A stretch of DNA of 64,000 nt from Asparagus officinalis (GCF_001876935.1 NC_033797.1:120653202-120717201); one strand, 5' to 3'. Counted from the stretch's first letter, positions 34,000-44,960 are shown. Notes: a model not told the origin generated them from the letters alone. Program-made: numbers and translations.

Positions 34000-34604
34000 T
34001 GTACAATTAGAGGCGAAGGTGACGAAGCTCAAGAAATTGAAGCAGAAAACATTTTGGATGTTTCACGGTCGATCGCGAGTGGCGCTGCGGTCAACCGCGA
34101 ACGTGCACATAGCCTGGAAAAGTCTCTGGACTTTTCACGGTCGACCATGAGTGGATTCACGGTCGACCGCGATACCTTGTAGTGCATTTTTTGTTCTCTG
34201 TCATTGGCCACGGTCGACCACGACTGGTGTAGGCATCAAAAAAATGCTTACAGACATCCAAATACTATAAATAGGAACATGATTTGTTTAGGGTTTATTG
34301 GATCATATTGATCACTTTTGGGGTAGCTTGAAGGGGATTTTGAGCACAGAAAAGAGAAATTTTTCTGAACAATTTATTCGAGGGTTTAGTTTGTGAGATT
34401 TGTTTGAGAGGTTAGTTGAGTAATCTTGTAATCTCTATTTTGTACTCTCTTTCTCTATAGTGAAAACTCATCCCCTTCTTACCCCATGGACGTAGGCAAT
34501 TTGCTGAACCATGCTAAACTTTTGTGTTTGAGTTTGTGCCGTTATTTTGGATTGTTTTTTGGCTTTCTCTCTCGGTGTTTGAGTTTGTTCCGCTGCGCAC
34601 AACA
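34000..34604 (+). mobile_element. 5' LTR of copia-1 (605 bp)
   Basis: Begins TGTACAATTAGAGGC and ends GCGCACAACA. Several copies of a GGTCGACC-type palindrome lie at 34060-34220. A TATAAATAGG box is at about 34267. At 34226-34263 it contains TGTAGGCATC and the next 28 bases of the Tat solo LTR found whole in the 3' LTR. Confidence 0.9.
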
Positions 34605-34606
34605 AG

Positions 34607-34618
34607 TGGTATCAGGGC
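34607..34618 (+). other. Primer-binding site of copia-1 (initiator Met tRNA type)
   Basis: TGGTATCAGGGC starts two bases after the LTR and differs by one base from the usual TGGTATCAGAGC that pairs with plant initiator Met tRNA. Confidence 0.9.
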
Positions 34619-34785
34619 TCGGGCTACGCTTGAGCAATTTGGAGGAGTAAATCACTTTGGAAGTTCGTCTAGGACTTCGTTTGGTGATAAATGTGAGATC
34701 TTTTTTTTGTAAAGACTCTATCTTTTTTAGTCTTTGGATATATTCTTCGTTTGTTTCACTTTGGTTGATTGGTGCTTTTAAGAAT

Positions 34786-35630
34786 TATGGCCAGGAAAGA
34801 AGGAGTTGTGGAGGGTACTTCAGGTGTGAAGACCGCCCAAAGTTTAAATATATACTCTATGAAGATAGACGTGGAGACGTTTAATGGCACTAACAATTTT
34901 GGACTTTGGCGATACGAAGTCTTGGATGGACTAAACACGTAAAATTTGGAGGATATTTTGGAATTGGATGGCAAACCAGATGATATTGAAGATAAGGTTT
35001 GGAAGAAGATGAATCAGACAGCGTGTGGTGTGATTAGGTCTTGTTTGACTCAAGATTTAAAATATGATGTGATGAATGAGACTTTGCCTAAGAAGATTTG
35101 GGAGACCCTTGAGACCAAGTATATGACCAAGAGTGTGAAAAATCGCTTGCATTTAAAGATGAGGTTTTATCACTTCCAATTGAAGAAGAGAACCTCCATT
35201 GGTGATCACATGAACCACTACACGAAGCTTCTTGCAGATTTGGCGAATATGGATGTTATGATAGAAGATGAGGACAAGATGTTGTTGTTGTTGAGTTCCT
35301 TACCTGACGAGGAATATGAGACATTCGTCCTTACTCTTATTAATGGAAAGACATCTCTTTCATATAGTAAGGTCACCGCTATATTTATAAATTATCATCT
35401 TTGAAAAATGGATAAGGAGACTTCAATTAAGACAACAGCGGAGGCGTTGGTCGCAAGAGGGAAGAATCCAAACCAAAAGAATTGAAAGTCACAATATAGA
35501 GTAAGGCATCCTATAGTTGACAAAGATCAGTGTACTTGGTGTAAAAAGACTGGTCATTGAAAGAAAGATTGTCCAAAGCTCAGTGAATGAATGAAGAACA
35601 AGCAGAAGGGAAAGGGAAAGCTACCATCAT
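34786..35630 (+). pseudogene. Copia-1 gag
   Basis: ATG at 34786 gives MARKEGVVEGTSG. A typical start of copia gag follows (KIDVETFNGTNNFGLWR), a stop at about 34939, and the main gag domain (VWKKMNQTACGVIRSCL, MTKSVKNRLHLKMRFYHF, LLLLSSLPDEEYETFVLTL). The zinc knuckle is CTWCKKTGH-stop-KKDC near 35532-35575, with all four ligands of CX2CX4HX4C present but a stop in the middle. Gag would package the RNA; the stops rule out function. Confidence 0.85.
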
Positions 35631-36420
35631 AAGAAGCAAACATCATTATATCGGATGGTAATATTTCTGACTCGACTATTTATTCGCTTTCTATCAATCC
35701 CACAGGTTGTTATTCGGAAGAATCCAAGTGGATGTTGGATAGTAGTGTGACCTATTATATGTGCCCTAGAAGGGAATGGTTTGCTAGTTTTGAGAAGCTG
35801 GAGAGTGGTGTGGTGTACATAGGTGACAACCGTGCATGTCAGATCCTTGGGATAGGAAGAATTCGCATCAAGATGTATGACGGGACAGTTAGAGAGTTAC
35901 ATGGTGTGAGATATATTCCTTCTTAGAGGAAGAACTTGATCTCGATTGGAGCTTTGGTTAGAGAGGGTTTTAGAGTTTGTATCGAGGACATGCTTCTCGA
36001 GATTATGGAAGACTCTCGTATTTTGATGAAGGGCATCAGGAAGAATAACCTGTACTATTTAATTAGGAATACGGTGATAGGTGGAGAGCTGGCGACTTCT
36101 GTTGATTCAACTAGACTGTGGTATTTAGGGCTTTGTCATTCTAGTATTGATTTGGAGATGGGTGCATCAACCTGCAACTTGAAATCCAGTGAACACTTTG
36201 ATGTGAGCGAGAAGACAGTGGTGAAGTTTAGCACCTCTATTCACTGCACGGAGGTAAAACTCCATTGGATGTTTGGTCTGGTAGTGTCACTTTGGTTGAG
36301 GTTTCGATGAGGGAGCTAATTGACTCTCAGCAGATGGAGAGTTTTGGGCAGACCTTAGATGTATCACAACGGGTGGAGAGTGATGCTACTCCATATGGGT
36401 AAAGATTACTCCACATACTC
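35631..36420 (+). pseudogene. Copia-1 protease and gag-pre-integrase fragment
   Basis: The protease centre reads MLDSSVTYYMCPRREW, with DSS where the usual motif is DSGA, so the active site is damaged. Then come LHGVRYIPS, NLISIGALVREGF and LWYLGLCHSS (usual LWHxRLGH). After about 36180 the sequence jumps from the zinc part of integrase to a Ser/Gln linker (MRELIDSQQMES). The rest of pol is deleted. It matches copia-2 at the same motifs. Confidence 0.8.
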
Positions 36421-36923
36421 TAGATCATACTGCATCGTTTAGGATTTCAGCTAAGATAACATAGTTAGGGGATCATTTAGATTTGGATGCAGATGATGAG
36501 TTGGTTGATTCGAATGTAGCTGGTGGATATGATTTGGATACGGCCATTGATTCACCTCGGGTGGAGGTGTTTGATTTGTTTCACTTTGGGGCCATTTGGA
36601 GAACTATCAGCGGCATATTTGTTGGTGAAGAGTTGAGAACTTTTCTATTTAATTGAGGGCATTTGGAGGTCATTTGGGGAACTACGTGAAGACTTGATTC
36701 CTTTGACAAGAGGATACGTAGGGAGTCAGTTTTGATAAAGCCGATTTGATGGGTTGATACCGATGTTTTGGAGTTTCTTCGTATTCTCATTTGGGTCTTG
36801 ACTTGTTATGGATGGAGTCCGTTGTCGTGACTTTGTTTCACTTCGTACTAGATGCAACAAGTGAGACATTTGATTTGGTTGGTGTCGGCTCAGTTTTGGA
36901 AAAACTTCGCCGAGGTAAAGAAT
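36421..36923 (+). other. Non-coding 3' internal part of copia-1
   Basis: No intact frame is present. The end (36820-36923) matches copia-2 around 42042-42180 (ACTTCGTACTAGATGCAACAAG) and holds the purine tract next to the 3' LTR (CGAGGTAAAG). Confidence 0.6.
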
Positions 36924-37149
36924 TATAGAATTGGAGGCAAAGATGACGAAGCTTAGGAAAATTGAAGCAGAAAATATTTTGGATGTTTCACGGTCGACCG
37001 CGAGTGGCGCTACCGTCTACCGCGAACGTGCACATAGCCTGGAAAAGCCTCTGGACTTTTCACAGTCGACCGCGAGTGGATTCACGGTCGAACGCGATAT
37101 ACTGTAGTGCATTTTTTCTCTGTCATTGGCCACGGTCGACCACGACTGG

Positions 37150-37913
37150 TGTAGGCATCAAAAAAATGCTTACAGACATCCAAATACCACTCAAGGCAAA
37201 GAGAAGATGATAAACGTCATTCTCTTAATCAGAGGGGATCATTCAAAGGAAGCGAGACAACATGGAAGAACAATGTACACACCAACAGGCAGTACATGGC
37301 GGCGCGGCTGAGGCGCGGCAGTACATGGTGCTGCGGTTAAGGCGCGGCAGCCCATGGTGCCGCGGTAGCCCACACTGCCGCGCCAATAGCCGCGGCAGCA
37401 TGGACTGGCGCGGCCAAAGAACAGTCGTTTGGTCAGTTATCTCGCCTCCGTTTCCACTGTTATGCATTCCTACCCCTATAAATACCTCCCTAGACACGAA
37501 ATAAAGGACAGAGAGCAGATTAGAGCAGAAAAGGCTTGAGCTTTTGGTGATTTTGAGGAAGAAAGAGAGAATTTTCACCCTTTGACAAGCATCATTTGGT
37601 GATTCCTAGAGATCTAAGCTCAGACTTGATCTTTAGAAGAGTGAATATCTTACATCGATAAGATACTCGCTTTCAAATCCCTACTTTGATAAACGAAGGA
37701 AGGATCCCTAAACACCCTCACGATCTGTGAATCGGTGGTCCACGAGCCAAAGCACTCACAGCACAGGCAAAGTCCCACAAAACCAGGAGTTGATAAACAA
37801 TTTCTGTGTTATTTTCTCGAGAGTTGTAATTTTTGCTTATTTTCATTGTAATTTTCTGTAAACGACTGAAGTTTTAATGGAATCGACAATGGAAACAACT
37901 TTCGCTAAAAACA
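37150..37913 (+). mobile_element. Solo Tat LTR (764 bp) nested in the copia-1 3' LTR, TSD ACTGG
   Basis: It starts TGTAGGCATC and ends CTAAAAACA. ACTGG is repeated exactly on both sides (37145-37149 and 37914-37918). The middle, read on the opposite strand, matches the Tat-B LTR (GTGGGACTTTGCCTGTGC, CACAGATCGTGA, CTTCCTTCGTTTATC). A TATAAATACC box is at about 37480 and a GC-rich GGCGCGGCAG repeat lies in U3 (37295-37410). With only one LTR and a perfect TSD, it is most simply the product of recombination between the two LTRs of a former element. Confidence 0.85.
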
Positions 37914-38019
37914 ACTGGCTCGACGATCGATCGCGATGCTGTTTTGGGCCTGTGCTTGGTTTCCTGTTCTGTTTGGGTTTCCTGTTTATATAAATAGGAA
38001 CATAATTTGTTTAGGGTTT

Positions 38020-38235
38020 ATTGGATTATATTGATCACTTTTGGGGTAGCTTGAAGGAGATTTTGAGCACAGAAAAGAGAGTTTTTTCTATTGGATTATA
38101 TTGATCACTTTTGGGGTAGCTTGAAGGAGATTTTGAGCACAGAAAAGAGAGTTTTTTCTGAGCAATTTGTTTGAGGTAGCTTGAAGGAGATTTTGAGCAC
38201 AGAAAAGAGAGTTTTTTCTGAGCAATTTGTTTGAG
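38020..38235. repeat. Staggered exact duplication in the copia-1 3' LTR
   Basis: A 70-base segment (ATTGGATTATATTGATCAC and on) is repeated at once. Sixteen more bases follow (GAGCAATTTGTTTGAG), and then the last 44 bases of the segment plus those sixteen occur again. The 5' LTR has this sequence once only. Confidence 0.9.
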
Positions 38236-38466
38236 GGTTTAGTTTGTGAGATTTGAGAGATTTGGTTGAGAGGTTAGTTGAGTGATCTTATAATCCCTAT
38301 TTTTTACTCTCTTTCTCTATAGTGAAAACTCATCTCCCTCTTACCCCATGGACGTAGGTAATTTGCTGAACCACGTTAAACTTTTGTGTTTGAGTTTGTG
38401 TCATTATTTTGGATTGTTTTTTGGCTTTCTTTCTTGGTGTTTGAGTTTTTTCCGCTGCACAGTGAG

Positions 38467-38983
38467 AACATCTTGAAGGAGTAGATGACAATTGTTGGTA
38501 TGTAATACGAAAATTTTTTTTGGCTGCGAAGGACAATCGCGAGCCAGCAAACTCGGCAGAGGGGGGTAGCAGTGGTGGGCCATAGTAAACGGTGGAGCAC
38601 CCACTCCTAACCCCGCTCTTGGCCGAGTTGCTTGCTGCGCCGGTTCGGACCGCGAGCCAAAAAGCAGAATTGTATGTAATAATAGAGGAAGAAGATGAGG
38701 GTACGTGTCGGATTTTAATTTTTGTAATAGTATACACTGTACAAATACACTAAATTCATGTGTTTAGATTTAAAAATAACTCATTTGGGTATTTTGGGTT
38801 TAATGGTGTTTTTGGAAGTGGGTGGGTTTATGAATAAGTTGGGTTAAAGCTTTGAGTTTAAGTTCAAGAACGCCTACCTAAAAAGAATCTAAGTAATTTA
38901 TAAGTTTGGAAATTCATCCAGATTTTATAACATTTAAACATGAAATAAATCTAACTAAAGCAAAGGTACATGGACTTAGATGA
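38467..38983. other. Spacer between copia-1 and the hAT-like element
   Basis: No gene is supported. The stretch 38520-38660 is GC-rich with a loose inverted repeat (GCCAGCAAACTCGGC against GGCCGAGTTGCTTGCTG). It might be a remnant of a small transposon, but no ends or TSD were seen. Confidence 0.5.
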
Positions 38984-38991
38984 GATCTGAC

Positions 38992-39582
38992 CAAGGACGT
39001 AGCTAGTAAATGCTTGCCCTGGGCAGCTGCCCAGGGCAAGAATGTGAAAAACCATATAAGTAGGCGGCTCCTCTTCATCCCATGAGTGAATATTGAGTCC
39101 GTGGTGATTCTTGAGTGAGTGGCAATTCTTGGCATCTGCAGGTGGAATGTACTCAAACATATCTCCAGCAACATACTGAATTCTACCTTCACTCTTATCC
39201 ATCACCTCAATAACATGAGGAAAATCAAGAACTGTCACCTTCACCTCGGGAAAAGCCTGAGCCACCGCTCTAGAAATCATCGCCGAACCTGCAGCAACAT
39301 CCACAACAGACTTCACTTCCCCAAACAACTGCACGCCAAACTCATCGACAACCACTTTTGTTATTAACCCAGAATCACTCTCCTCTGCTTCTTTCAGCAA
39401 TTTCCCTAGCCTTGGCATTTTTTCAGTAGCCTGTCATATATTCATCCCATGAACCTTCTCAAACACGGTCGGCGGCTCCTCTTCTTTCATCCACTCACTC
39501 AAGAAAGTGATTCACGACATACTTGTAGACCACCATGTTTATTTTTCACCCAGGGTAAAAAATAATCATGGCTACGCCACTG
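38992..39582. mobile_element. Small hAT-like element carrying O-methyltransferase fragments (Pack-type)
   Basis: The left end reads CAAGGACGTAGCTAG and the right end, on the other strand, CAGTGGCGTAGCCATG. The second is a typical plant hAT terminal repeat. They are flanked by GATCTGAC (38984-38991) and GATCTAAC (39583-39590), an 8-bp target duplication with one mismatch, as hAT elements make. A 28-base perfect palindrome lies just inside the left end (39013-39040). The interior is pieces of a host gene, with no transposase. The element ends about 200 bases upstream of the TATA box of the lipid transfer protein gene. Confidence 0.65.
39060..39520 (-). pseudogene. Captured plant O-methyltransferase fragment, rearranged
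   Basis: Minus-strand residues match the SAM-dependent O-methyltransferase family of plants (caffeate and flavonoid type). Seen are FLSEWMKEEEPPTVFEKVHGM, LITKVVVDEFG, the SAM motif VVDVAAGSAMISRAVAQAF (usual VDVGGGTG), DFPHVI and AGDMFEYIPPADA. A stop lies after HGMNI. The fragment breaks after PPADA and continues into what looks like a second copy of its own start (39060-39115: WDEEEPPT), so pieces were joined out of order. The catalytic His and dimer parts are absent. It has no methyltransferase activity. Confidence 0.8.
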
Positions 39583-39782
39583 GATCTAACCAAAACAATG
39601 CAATGAGATTATTGGATCACCACTTTCTTTTCCGTTCAGTTACCGGCGTTTGCTTGTCTCGCACGAGCCATGAAGCAGAAACAACAAACTTAAGTCACCT
39701 TCACCCTTTTTCAGTTATCTCCACTTGTTGCCATACTCTCATCTCAAAACAAAATCATCACCCTACCCATATCTCCACTACT

Positions 39783-39790
39783 ATATATAC
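39783..39790 (+). promoter_or_regulatory. TATA box of the lipid transfer protein gene
   Basis: TATATATA within CTACTATATATACCC lies about 65 bases upstream of the ATG. A C-rich likely start region (CCCTCTTTCACCACAC) is at 39820-39838. Confidence 0.65.
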
Positions 39791-39850
39791 CCTTCAATGT
39801 CCTCCTACACTCTCAAAATCATCCCTCTTTCACCACACTAAGCCCGTCAA

Positions 39851-41021
39851 ATGGCATCATCATCATCATCATCCCTATCAGCCTTCGCTTTCCTCCTCCT
39901 GGCCATGGCTCACCTCATGATCATCGAGCCGTCACAGGCGATCAACTGCATGGACGTCGACCTGGCGCTTCGCCAGTGCGTGCCTTATCTGACAGGGCAG
40001 GCAACAGACCCCGCTGCAGCATGCTGCGACGGGATCGGCCAAATCAAGAGCATGGCCACGACCACGCCAGACCGACAGGCTGCGTGCAGCTGCATGAAGG
40101 CGGCTGCGGCGCACCTCCCCGGGCTTGTAGACAGCGCTGTGAGCGCGTTGCCGGCGAAATGCAATGTTCCTCTGCCTTACCCTATCTCTGCTTCTGTTGA
40201 TTGCACCAAGTGAGTTATTTCTATTCCCTCCCCATTTTCAGAGGGATTAACTGCAGATAGAACTGCAGTGGGGTCTATCCGTAATTAGCCATTCTTTTAA
40301 GTGATCAATGGTCCTAAGTAATGTTTAAGTTTAGAGTCAAAATTTTATAATCTAACGTATCATCTTTAAAAGTTGCGCGTCGTTTCGTCCGATTGATATC
40401 GTAGTTATTTTTCACCATATATTTCTTAAGTTTACTTTTTTAAGTTAAATACTTGACGTATTAATGTTTTGGATTCAGGTTGTTTTTGTACTATTTTCCA
40501 TTCTCCTCCATTGAACTAAAAGCTCCGCATTTACAGTGAGACGGTGGCTTATATTCTATACTCTTAAAACCTTAAAAATTCTAACTGAGTCAGATCCTCT
40601 CCAATTTGGTGATAATTGAATGATTTTCGGTTATACTCTTAAAAGTAGTTTCAAATAATATCTAGAGTCCTACATGGTTTCATCTCATCCTTTAAATTAG
40701 AATAAAGGGCAAGGATTGGAGTAATTGGACACTCTTCAAATTACTACATAACTGGGGTGGATACTATCCTTCTACTAGTATAGTTAAAATTTAATTCTAC
40801 ATAAATTACATTTGTTCCATTTTTTGTGTTAGAACAATTAAAACAAACTATAATAGCCTGCTAAATAATAATTTGTCAACATTGAAAAAAATGATCACCT
40901 GTTTAACCCCAGTAGATAGAATCCAAATTCCAATATTTCTTTACTTATAAAAAGTTAAAACTTTCCTTTTTTCCCCCTCTAAATTGAGTTGTGACTCTTT
41001 ATATTATGCAGGATCCAGTAA
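39851..41021 (+). CDS. Non-specific lipid transfer protein, type 1 (two exons: 39851-40209, 41012-41021)
   Basis: A secreted cell-wall protein that binds fatty acyl chains and phospholipids in a hydrophobic tunnel. The family acts in cuticle formation and defence. The signal peptide is residues 1 to about 30 (Ser run, then FAFLLLAMAHLMII, cut after SQA). The mature part has all eight Cys in the spacing C-X9-C-X14-CC-X19-CXC-X22-C-X13-C, which fits type 1. Exon 1 ends in AA at 40209 before GTGAGT; the acceptor is ATTATGCAG at 41011. Splicing gives an end of DCTKIQ-stop (122 residues), typical of the family. Without splicing the frame stops two codons earlier. The intron is 802 bases. It looks intact and functional, with GC-rich codon use unlike its surroundings. 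Confidence 0.93.
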
Positions 41022-41376
41022 TTTAGAAGACTGATGACAATAAGGGAATAAAAGCAAGGCGTCACAGCTCAAAATCCATGTGTTTTGAGTGTTTCTTCTG
41101 TTCTATAAAAAGTGACAAGGAAAATTCCATTAAAAAAAGTGACGATGGAAAAAATAATCGATGGTTATTCCATCCTGAGTCATTGAGCCGAGGATGCATG
41201 TTATCATTTTTTTACCTATCTGTAAAGAAATGAAAGAACAAATATATCGAAGATTGCGTGGTTAAATCTATCAGTTATACTTCTTCTCGTATTTTAATTA
41301 ATTGTGACCTCATTATGTTTCGATGAATTTTGCTCCCATTTGGATAGGAAATTGCAAGAGATTATATAGTTCCTTA
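41022..41376. other. 3' flank of the lipid transfer protein gene up to copia-2
   Basis: No gene is seen. It should hold the 3' UTR and polyadenylation region of the lipid transfer protein gene (A-rich near 41045-41055). The last five bases CCTTA (41372-41376) are the left target duplication of copia-2. Confidence 0.6.
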
Positions 41377-42041
41377 TGTTGCGCACCTTTGCGGAAGCGT
41401 GCTCGACAACCAAACGAGTCCGCGAGTCACGGAAGAAGATTAACAAATCAAACACGAGTGCAATCCAATCCAAAATATGACAAACCAATCGCAAACACAG
41501 AGATATACGTGGTTCGACAATTTGCCTACGTCCACGGGGAGAGGATAGAGAGATTTTACTATTTCGAGGAGAGTACAAAAGGGTTATAATCACTCAAACA
41601 CTCGAACAAACCCTAACCAATGATCTCTCAACTCTCTCACAAGTTCTCCCTCTCAAAGTGCTCAGAATACTCTCTATTATCTGATTAAACCAAACCCTAA
41701 AATCATGTTTTAATATATATCAAAACACAAACTAAATCAGAACAAGAAATAAAGCCCAGACCCAAATCCGACTGACGGTCGACCGCGCCAAAGCTCGCGG
41801 TCGACCGGACAGAATGACAGAAACTAAGAAAATCCATTACAGGGTCCGCGGTCGACCGGATCTAACCTCGCGGTCGACCGGATCTAACCTCGCGGTCGAC
41901 TGACCAGAACTCCAGAAACTACCATGTACTTGTACACATTTGTGGTCGACTGCTCCAAAGCTCACAGTCGATCGGCAAGCACCCAAATGCATGTATGCTT
42001 CAAATTTCCTGAACTTTACCAATATTTTCGTCATTTCTACA
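41377..42041 (-). mobile_element. 3' LTR of copia-2 (665 bp)
   Basis: On the plus strand it runs TGTTGCGCACC to CATTTCTACA. It has GGTCGACCG palindromes at 41775-41960 and a TTTTAATATATATC stretch near 41710 in the place of a TATA box. The purine tract CACCGAGGTGGATAA, read on the minus strand, lies right next to it at 42042-42056. Confidence 0.9.
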
Positions 42042-42483
42042 ATTATCCACCTCGGTGAAGTTTTCCTAAAAACTGAGCCGATACCAATATTAAACAAACG
42101 TCCCACTTGTTGCATCCAATACGAAGTGGAATAAATCCACGACAACGAACTCAATGCACAACAAGTCAAAACCCCAAACTGGATGCATCAAAATGACTTC
42201 CTACGTATCCCCCTCTCCCAAGGGATCAAGCCGTTCATAGTTCATCCAAAATGGTCGTCAACAACCTCAACAATCACGAATGTGCAACAAATTTCGACAA
42301 TGATCAAACTTATTGCTCGGAACCACCTTAGTGAGCATATCCGCCGGATTATCCTTCGTGTGGACCTTCACAATCTCCACATCGTCATCTTCAAAAACAT
42401 CTCAAACGAAGTTATAACGAATGTCAATATGTTTCATCCTCGCATGAAAAACCTGATTTTTCGCTAAATAAATAGCACTCATG

Positions 42484-43652
42484 CTATCATAATGAATAGT
42501 GATGGACTGCCTGCAAAATACCAAGTTCCTCCAAAATTCCCCGAAGCCAAATAGCCTCATTCACAGCCTCTGTAATTGCCATATACTCTGCCTCCATCGT
42601 TGACAAAGCTACTGTAGACTGTAAGGTGCATCTCCAGCATACCAGTGTACGAGTCAAAGTGAACACATAGCCCGTAGTAGACCGACGTTTATCCAAATCC
42701 CCGTCATAATCCAAATCAACATAGCCAATGCACAACTGCCCACCTCAGTGTCCCACTCAAAACATAAACTAACATTAAGAGTACCTTGAATGTATCTCAA
42801 AATCCATCTCACGGCATCCTAATAACCCACTCCTGGATCGTGCATGTATCTCAAAACCATGCTTACCGCCTGTGACAAATCCGGCCTTGTACATACCATC
42901 GCATACATTAAGCTCCCAACTACGTTCGTATATAGAGTCTTCGACATCAACTCTCTATTTTCAACTGTCTTTGGTGAAAGGTCAGCTAAAAGCTTCAAAT
43001 GGGCTCCTAAAGGTACGCTAATTGGCTTCGTATCCATACTAACATTAAACCGCTATGGAACCTTCTTCAAATAAGCCACCTATATCAAACAAATTCTGTC
43101 CTTCTCTTTATCTCTGCCGATCTTCATCCCTAAAATACGCTTTGCCTCACCCAAATCCTTCATCTCAAACTCCGTTGAAAGATGAATCTTCAACTCATCT
43201 ATAGCGAATTTGGAAATAGAAGCAACTAACATGTCACAAAGATAAAGCAACAAATAAATGTACACACCTCCTTTCAACTTGCGAAAATACACACAAGGAT
43301 CAAACTGGCTCCGAGTGTATGAATGACCGATCATAAATCCATCGAATCGCCTATACCATTGTTGAGGAGACTGCTTCAAACCGTATAACGATTTCTTTAA
43401 TTTGCAAACCAACTTATCCTTCCCTGCAGCTCATAATCCTAATAGTTGAGCCATATATATTTCTTCATCAAGATTACCATGAAAAAATATCATCTTCATA
43501 TTTAACTGATCTAACTCCAAACCATACTGTATCACCAAAGCTAGCAAAATCCGAATCGAAGAGTGCTTCACCACAGGAGAGAAAACCTCGTTATAATCAA
43601 TACATTCCTCCTGTGTATAGCCCTTCGCAACCAATCTAGTCTTGAACCTCAC
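42484..43652 (-). pseudogene. Copia-2 reverse transcriptase and RNase H
   Basis: Read right to left: RFKTRLVAKGYTQEECIDY, FSPVVKHSSIRILLAL, KSLYGLKQSPQQWYRRFD, then the catalytic box as YLLLYLCDMLVAS. The family norm is YVDDM, so the first catalytic Asp is replaced by Cys. The linker and RNase H follow (LYTNVVGSLMYAMVCTRPDL, YVDLDYDGDLDKRRSTTGY, STMEAEYMAITEA). Frames are cut at about 43430, 43080, 42819 and 42735. No active RT can be made. Confidence 0.88.
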
Positions 43653-44123
43653 TGGAGTGCCTTCAATGCCCTCCTTCTTCGTGTATACTCACTTGCAACC
43701 AATTTCCTTTCGCCCTTTTGGAAGCTCAACAAGCTCTCATGTATCGTTCTTATGAACAAACTTCATCTTCTCCTGCATAGCTACCTGCTACGAATCAGCC
43801 TCCGAACTCTGCTCGGCCTCTCTGAAAGTAGTAGGCACCAACTCATCGATACTCTCCAGCGGAAGTGCATACGCAACTACTGTGTCGATATACCGTGCTG
43901 GCATCCGTATGTCTCTCCTCTGTCTCTGAACCGTAATAGAATCCTAAACCTGAGCTGTCGGTCCTTGATCTTGTACATCTGTACACGTATCCTCCTCGTC
44001 ATCGTCGTGCTCGTCTGACATCATCTCAGTCGGCACTCTAATGGATATTGTACCATCTGAACAATGTGAAGCTGTATTGATCTCCACCACCTGTGATATC
44101 TCCTCTGTCAGATCGCTCTCCAC

Positions 44124-44960
44124 CTAATGAGAGCTGGGAAGTTTCAAGATAGAAGCCTTATCAAACGTGACGTCTCTACTCAGTACAATCTTCCTATCAA
44201 CTGGATCACATAGCTTGTATCCCTTGACACCACGTTTGAATCCTAAAAATATAACCTTCCTAGCTTGAGGTTCCAATTTATCTCTTCTAACATGATAAAA
44301 TGCAGGGCACCCAAATACCTTGAGATGATCATAGTCGTATGCTGGCTCTCCCGACCACATCTCCATAGGGGTCTTTCCCTCAATCCAGATGAAAGAATCC
44401 TATTAATGAGGTGGCTCACATATGATAGTGACCTCAACCCAAAAGATTTTCTCCAAACCACTCTGCGACAATAAGCATCGGACCTTCTCTAGTAAAGACC
44501 GATTCAACATCTCTGCCACCTCATTCTGCTATAGTGTATGACTAACTACGAAGTGTCTCCTATGCTCTCATCTCTACATAGCTGCTAAAAGGGGTCTGAT
44601 GTGTACTCATCACCGTTGTCGGATCGTAATGTCTTGATCTTTCTCCCAATATGCAGTTCCAATCTTCTCTTTCACTCCATAAATAACTCTAGAACTTCAT
44701 TCTTATGTTTTATGGTGTACACCCAACAATACCTAGAATAGTCATCAACAAACGTGACGAACCAATGTCGACCACCAAGTGATGCAGTCTTGGTGGGACC
44801 CTAAACATCTGTGTGCATGAAATCCAAGATGCCCATCATCTTATGAATGGTAGTTCCGAACTTCACCTTTGTCTTCTTGATAAGAACACAGTACTCACAG
44901 AACTTAATCTTCCCACTCTTATCTCCCTTTAATAGCCACTGCTTGCACAAAACCTGTAGT
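44124..44960 (-). pseudogene. Copia-2 integrase
   Basis: A weak zinc part (FCEYCVLIKKTKVKF, near 44900) and a core region (FVTFVDDYSRYCWVY near 44750; TLRSDNGDEYTSD near 44610) are read across stops. The better open part is at the C-terminal side (SYVSHLINRILSSGL; YDYDHLKVFGCPAFYHVRR; RKVIFLGFKRGVKGYKLC). The GKLEPRA-type segment and VFLGY-like box are copia features. It is strongly decayed. Confidence 0.8.

Larger units (their letters stand above)
34000..38461 (+). mobile_element. Copia-1: Ty1/copia element, internally deleted, with TSD GTGAG
   Basis: The 5' LTR is 34000-34604, the PBS 34607-34618 and the 3' LTR 36924-38461. The 5-bp target duplication GTGAG is exact at 33995-33999 and 38462-38466. 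Inside are gag, protease and the gag-pre-integrase part, then a jump to a linker region. The integrase core, RT and RNase H are missing. LTR tips and coding motifs match copia-2. The left LTR tip of the 3' copy has decayed from TG to TA, and its last bases are shortened. Confidence 0.9.
36924..38461 (+). mobile_element. 3' LTR of copia-1, enlarged by a solo Tat LTR
   Basis: It aligns with the 5' LTR on both sides of a nested insertion (37150-37913) and carries copia sequence (37919-37985) that the 5' copy has lost. It also has a staggered duplication at 38020-38235. It ends at CGCTGCACA and is followed by the TSD GTGAG. Confidence 0.85.

Noticed and set aside
39507..39920. Open frame of 137 codons upstream of and overlapping the lipid transfer protein
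   Set aside because: It is in a different frame from the eight-Cys protein, crosses the hAT end and the TATA box, and shows no family motif.
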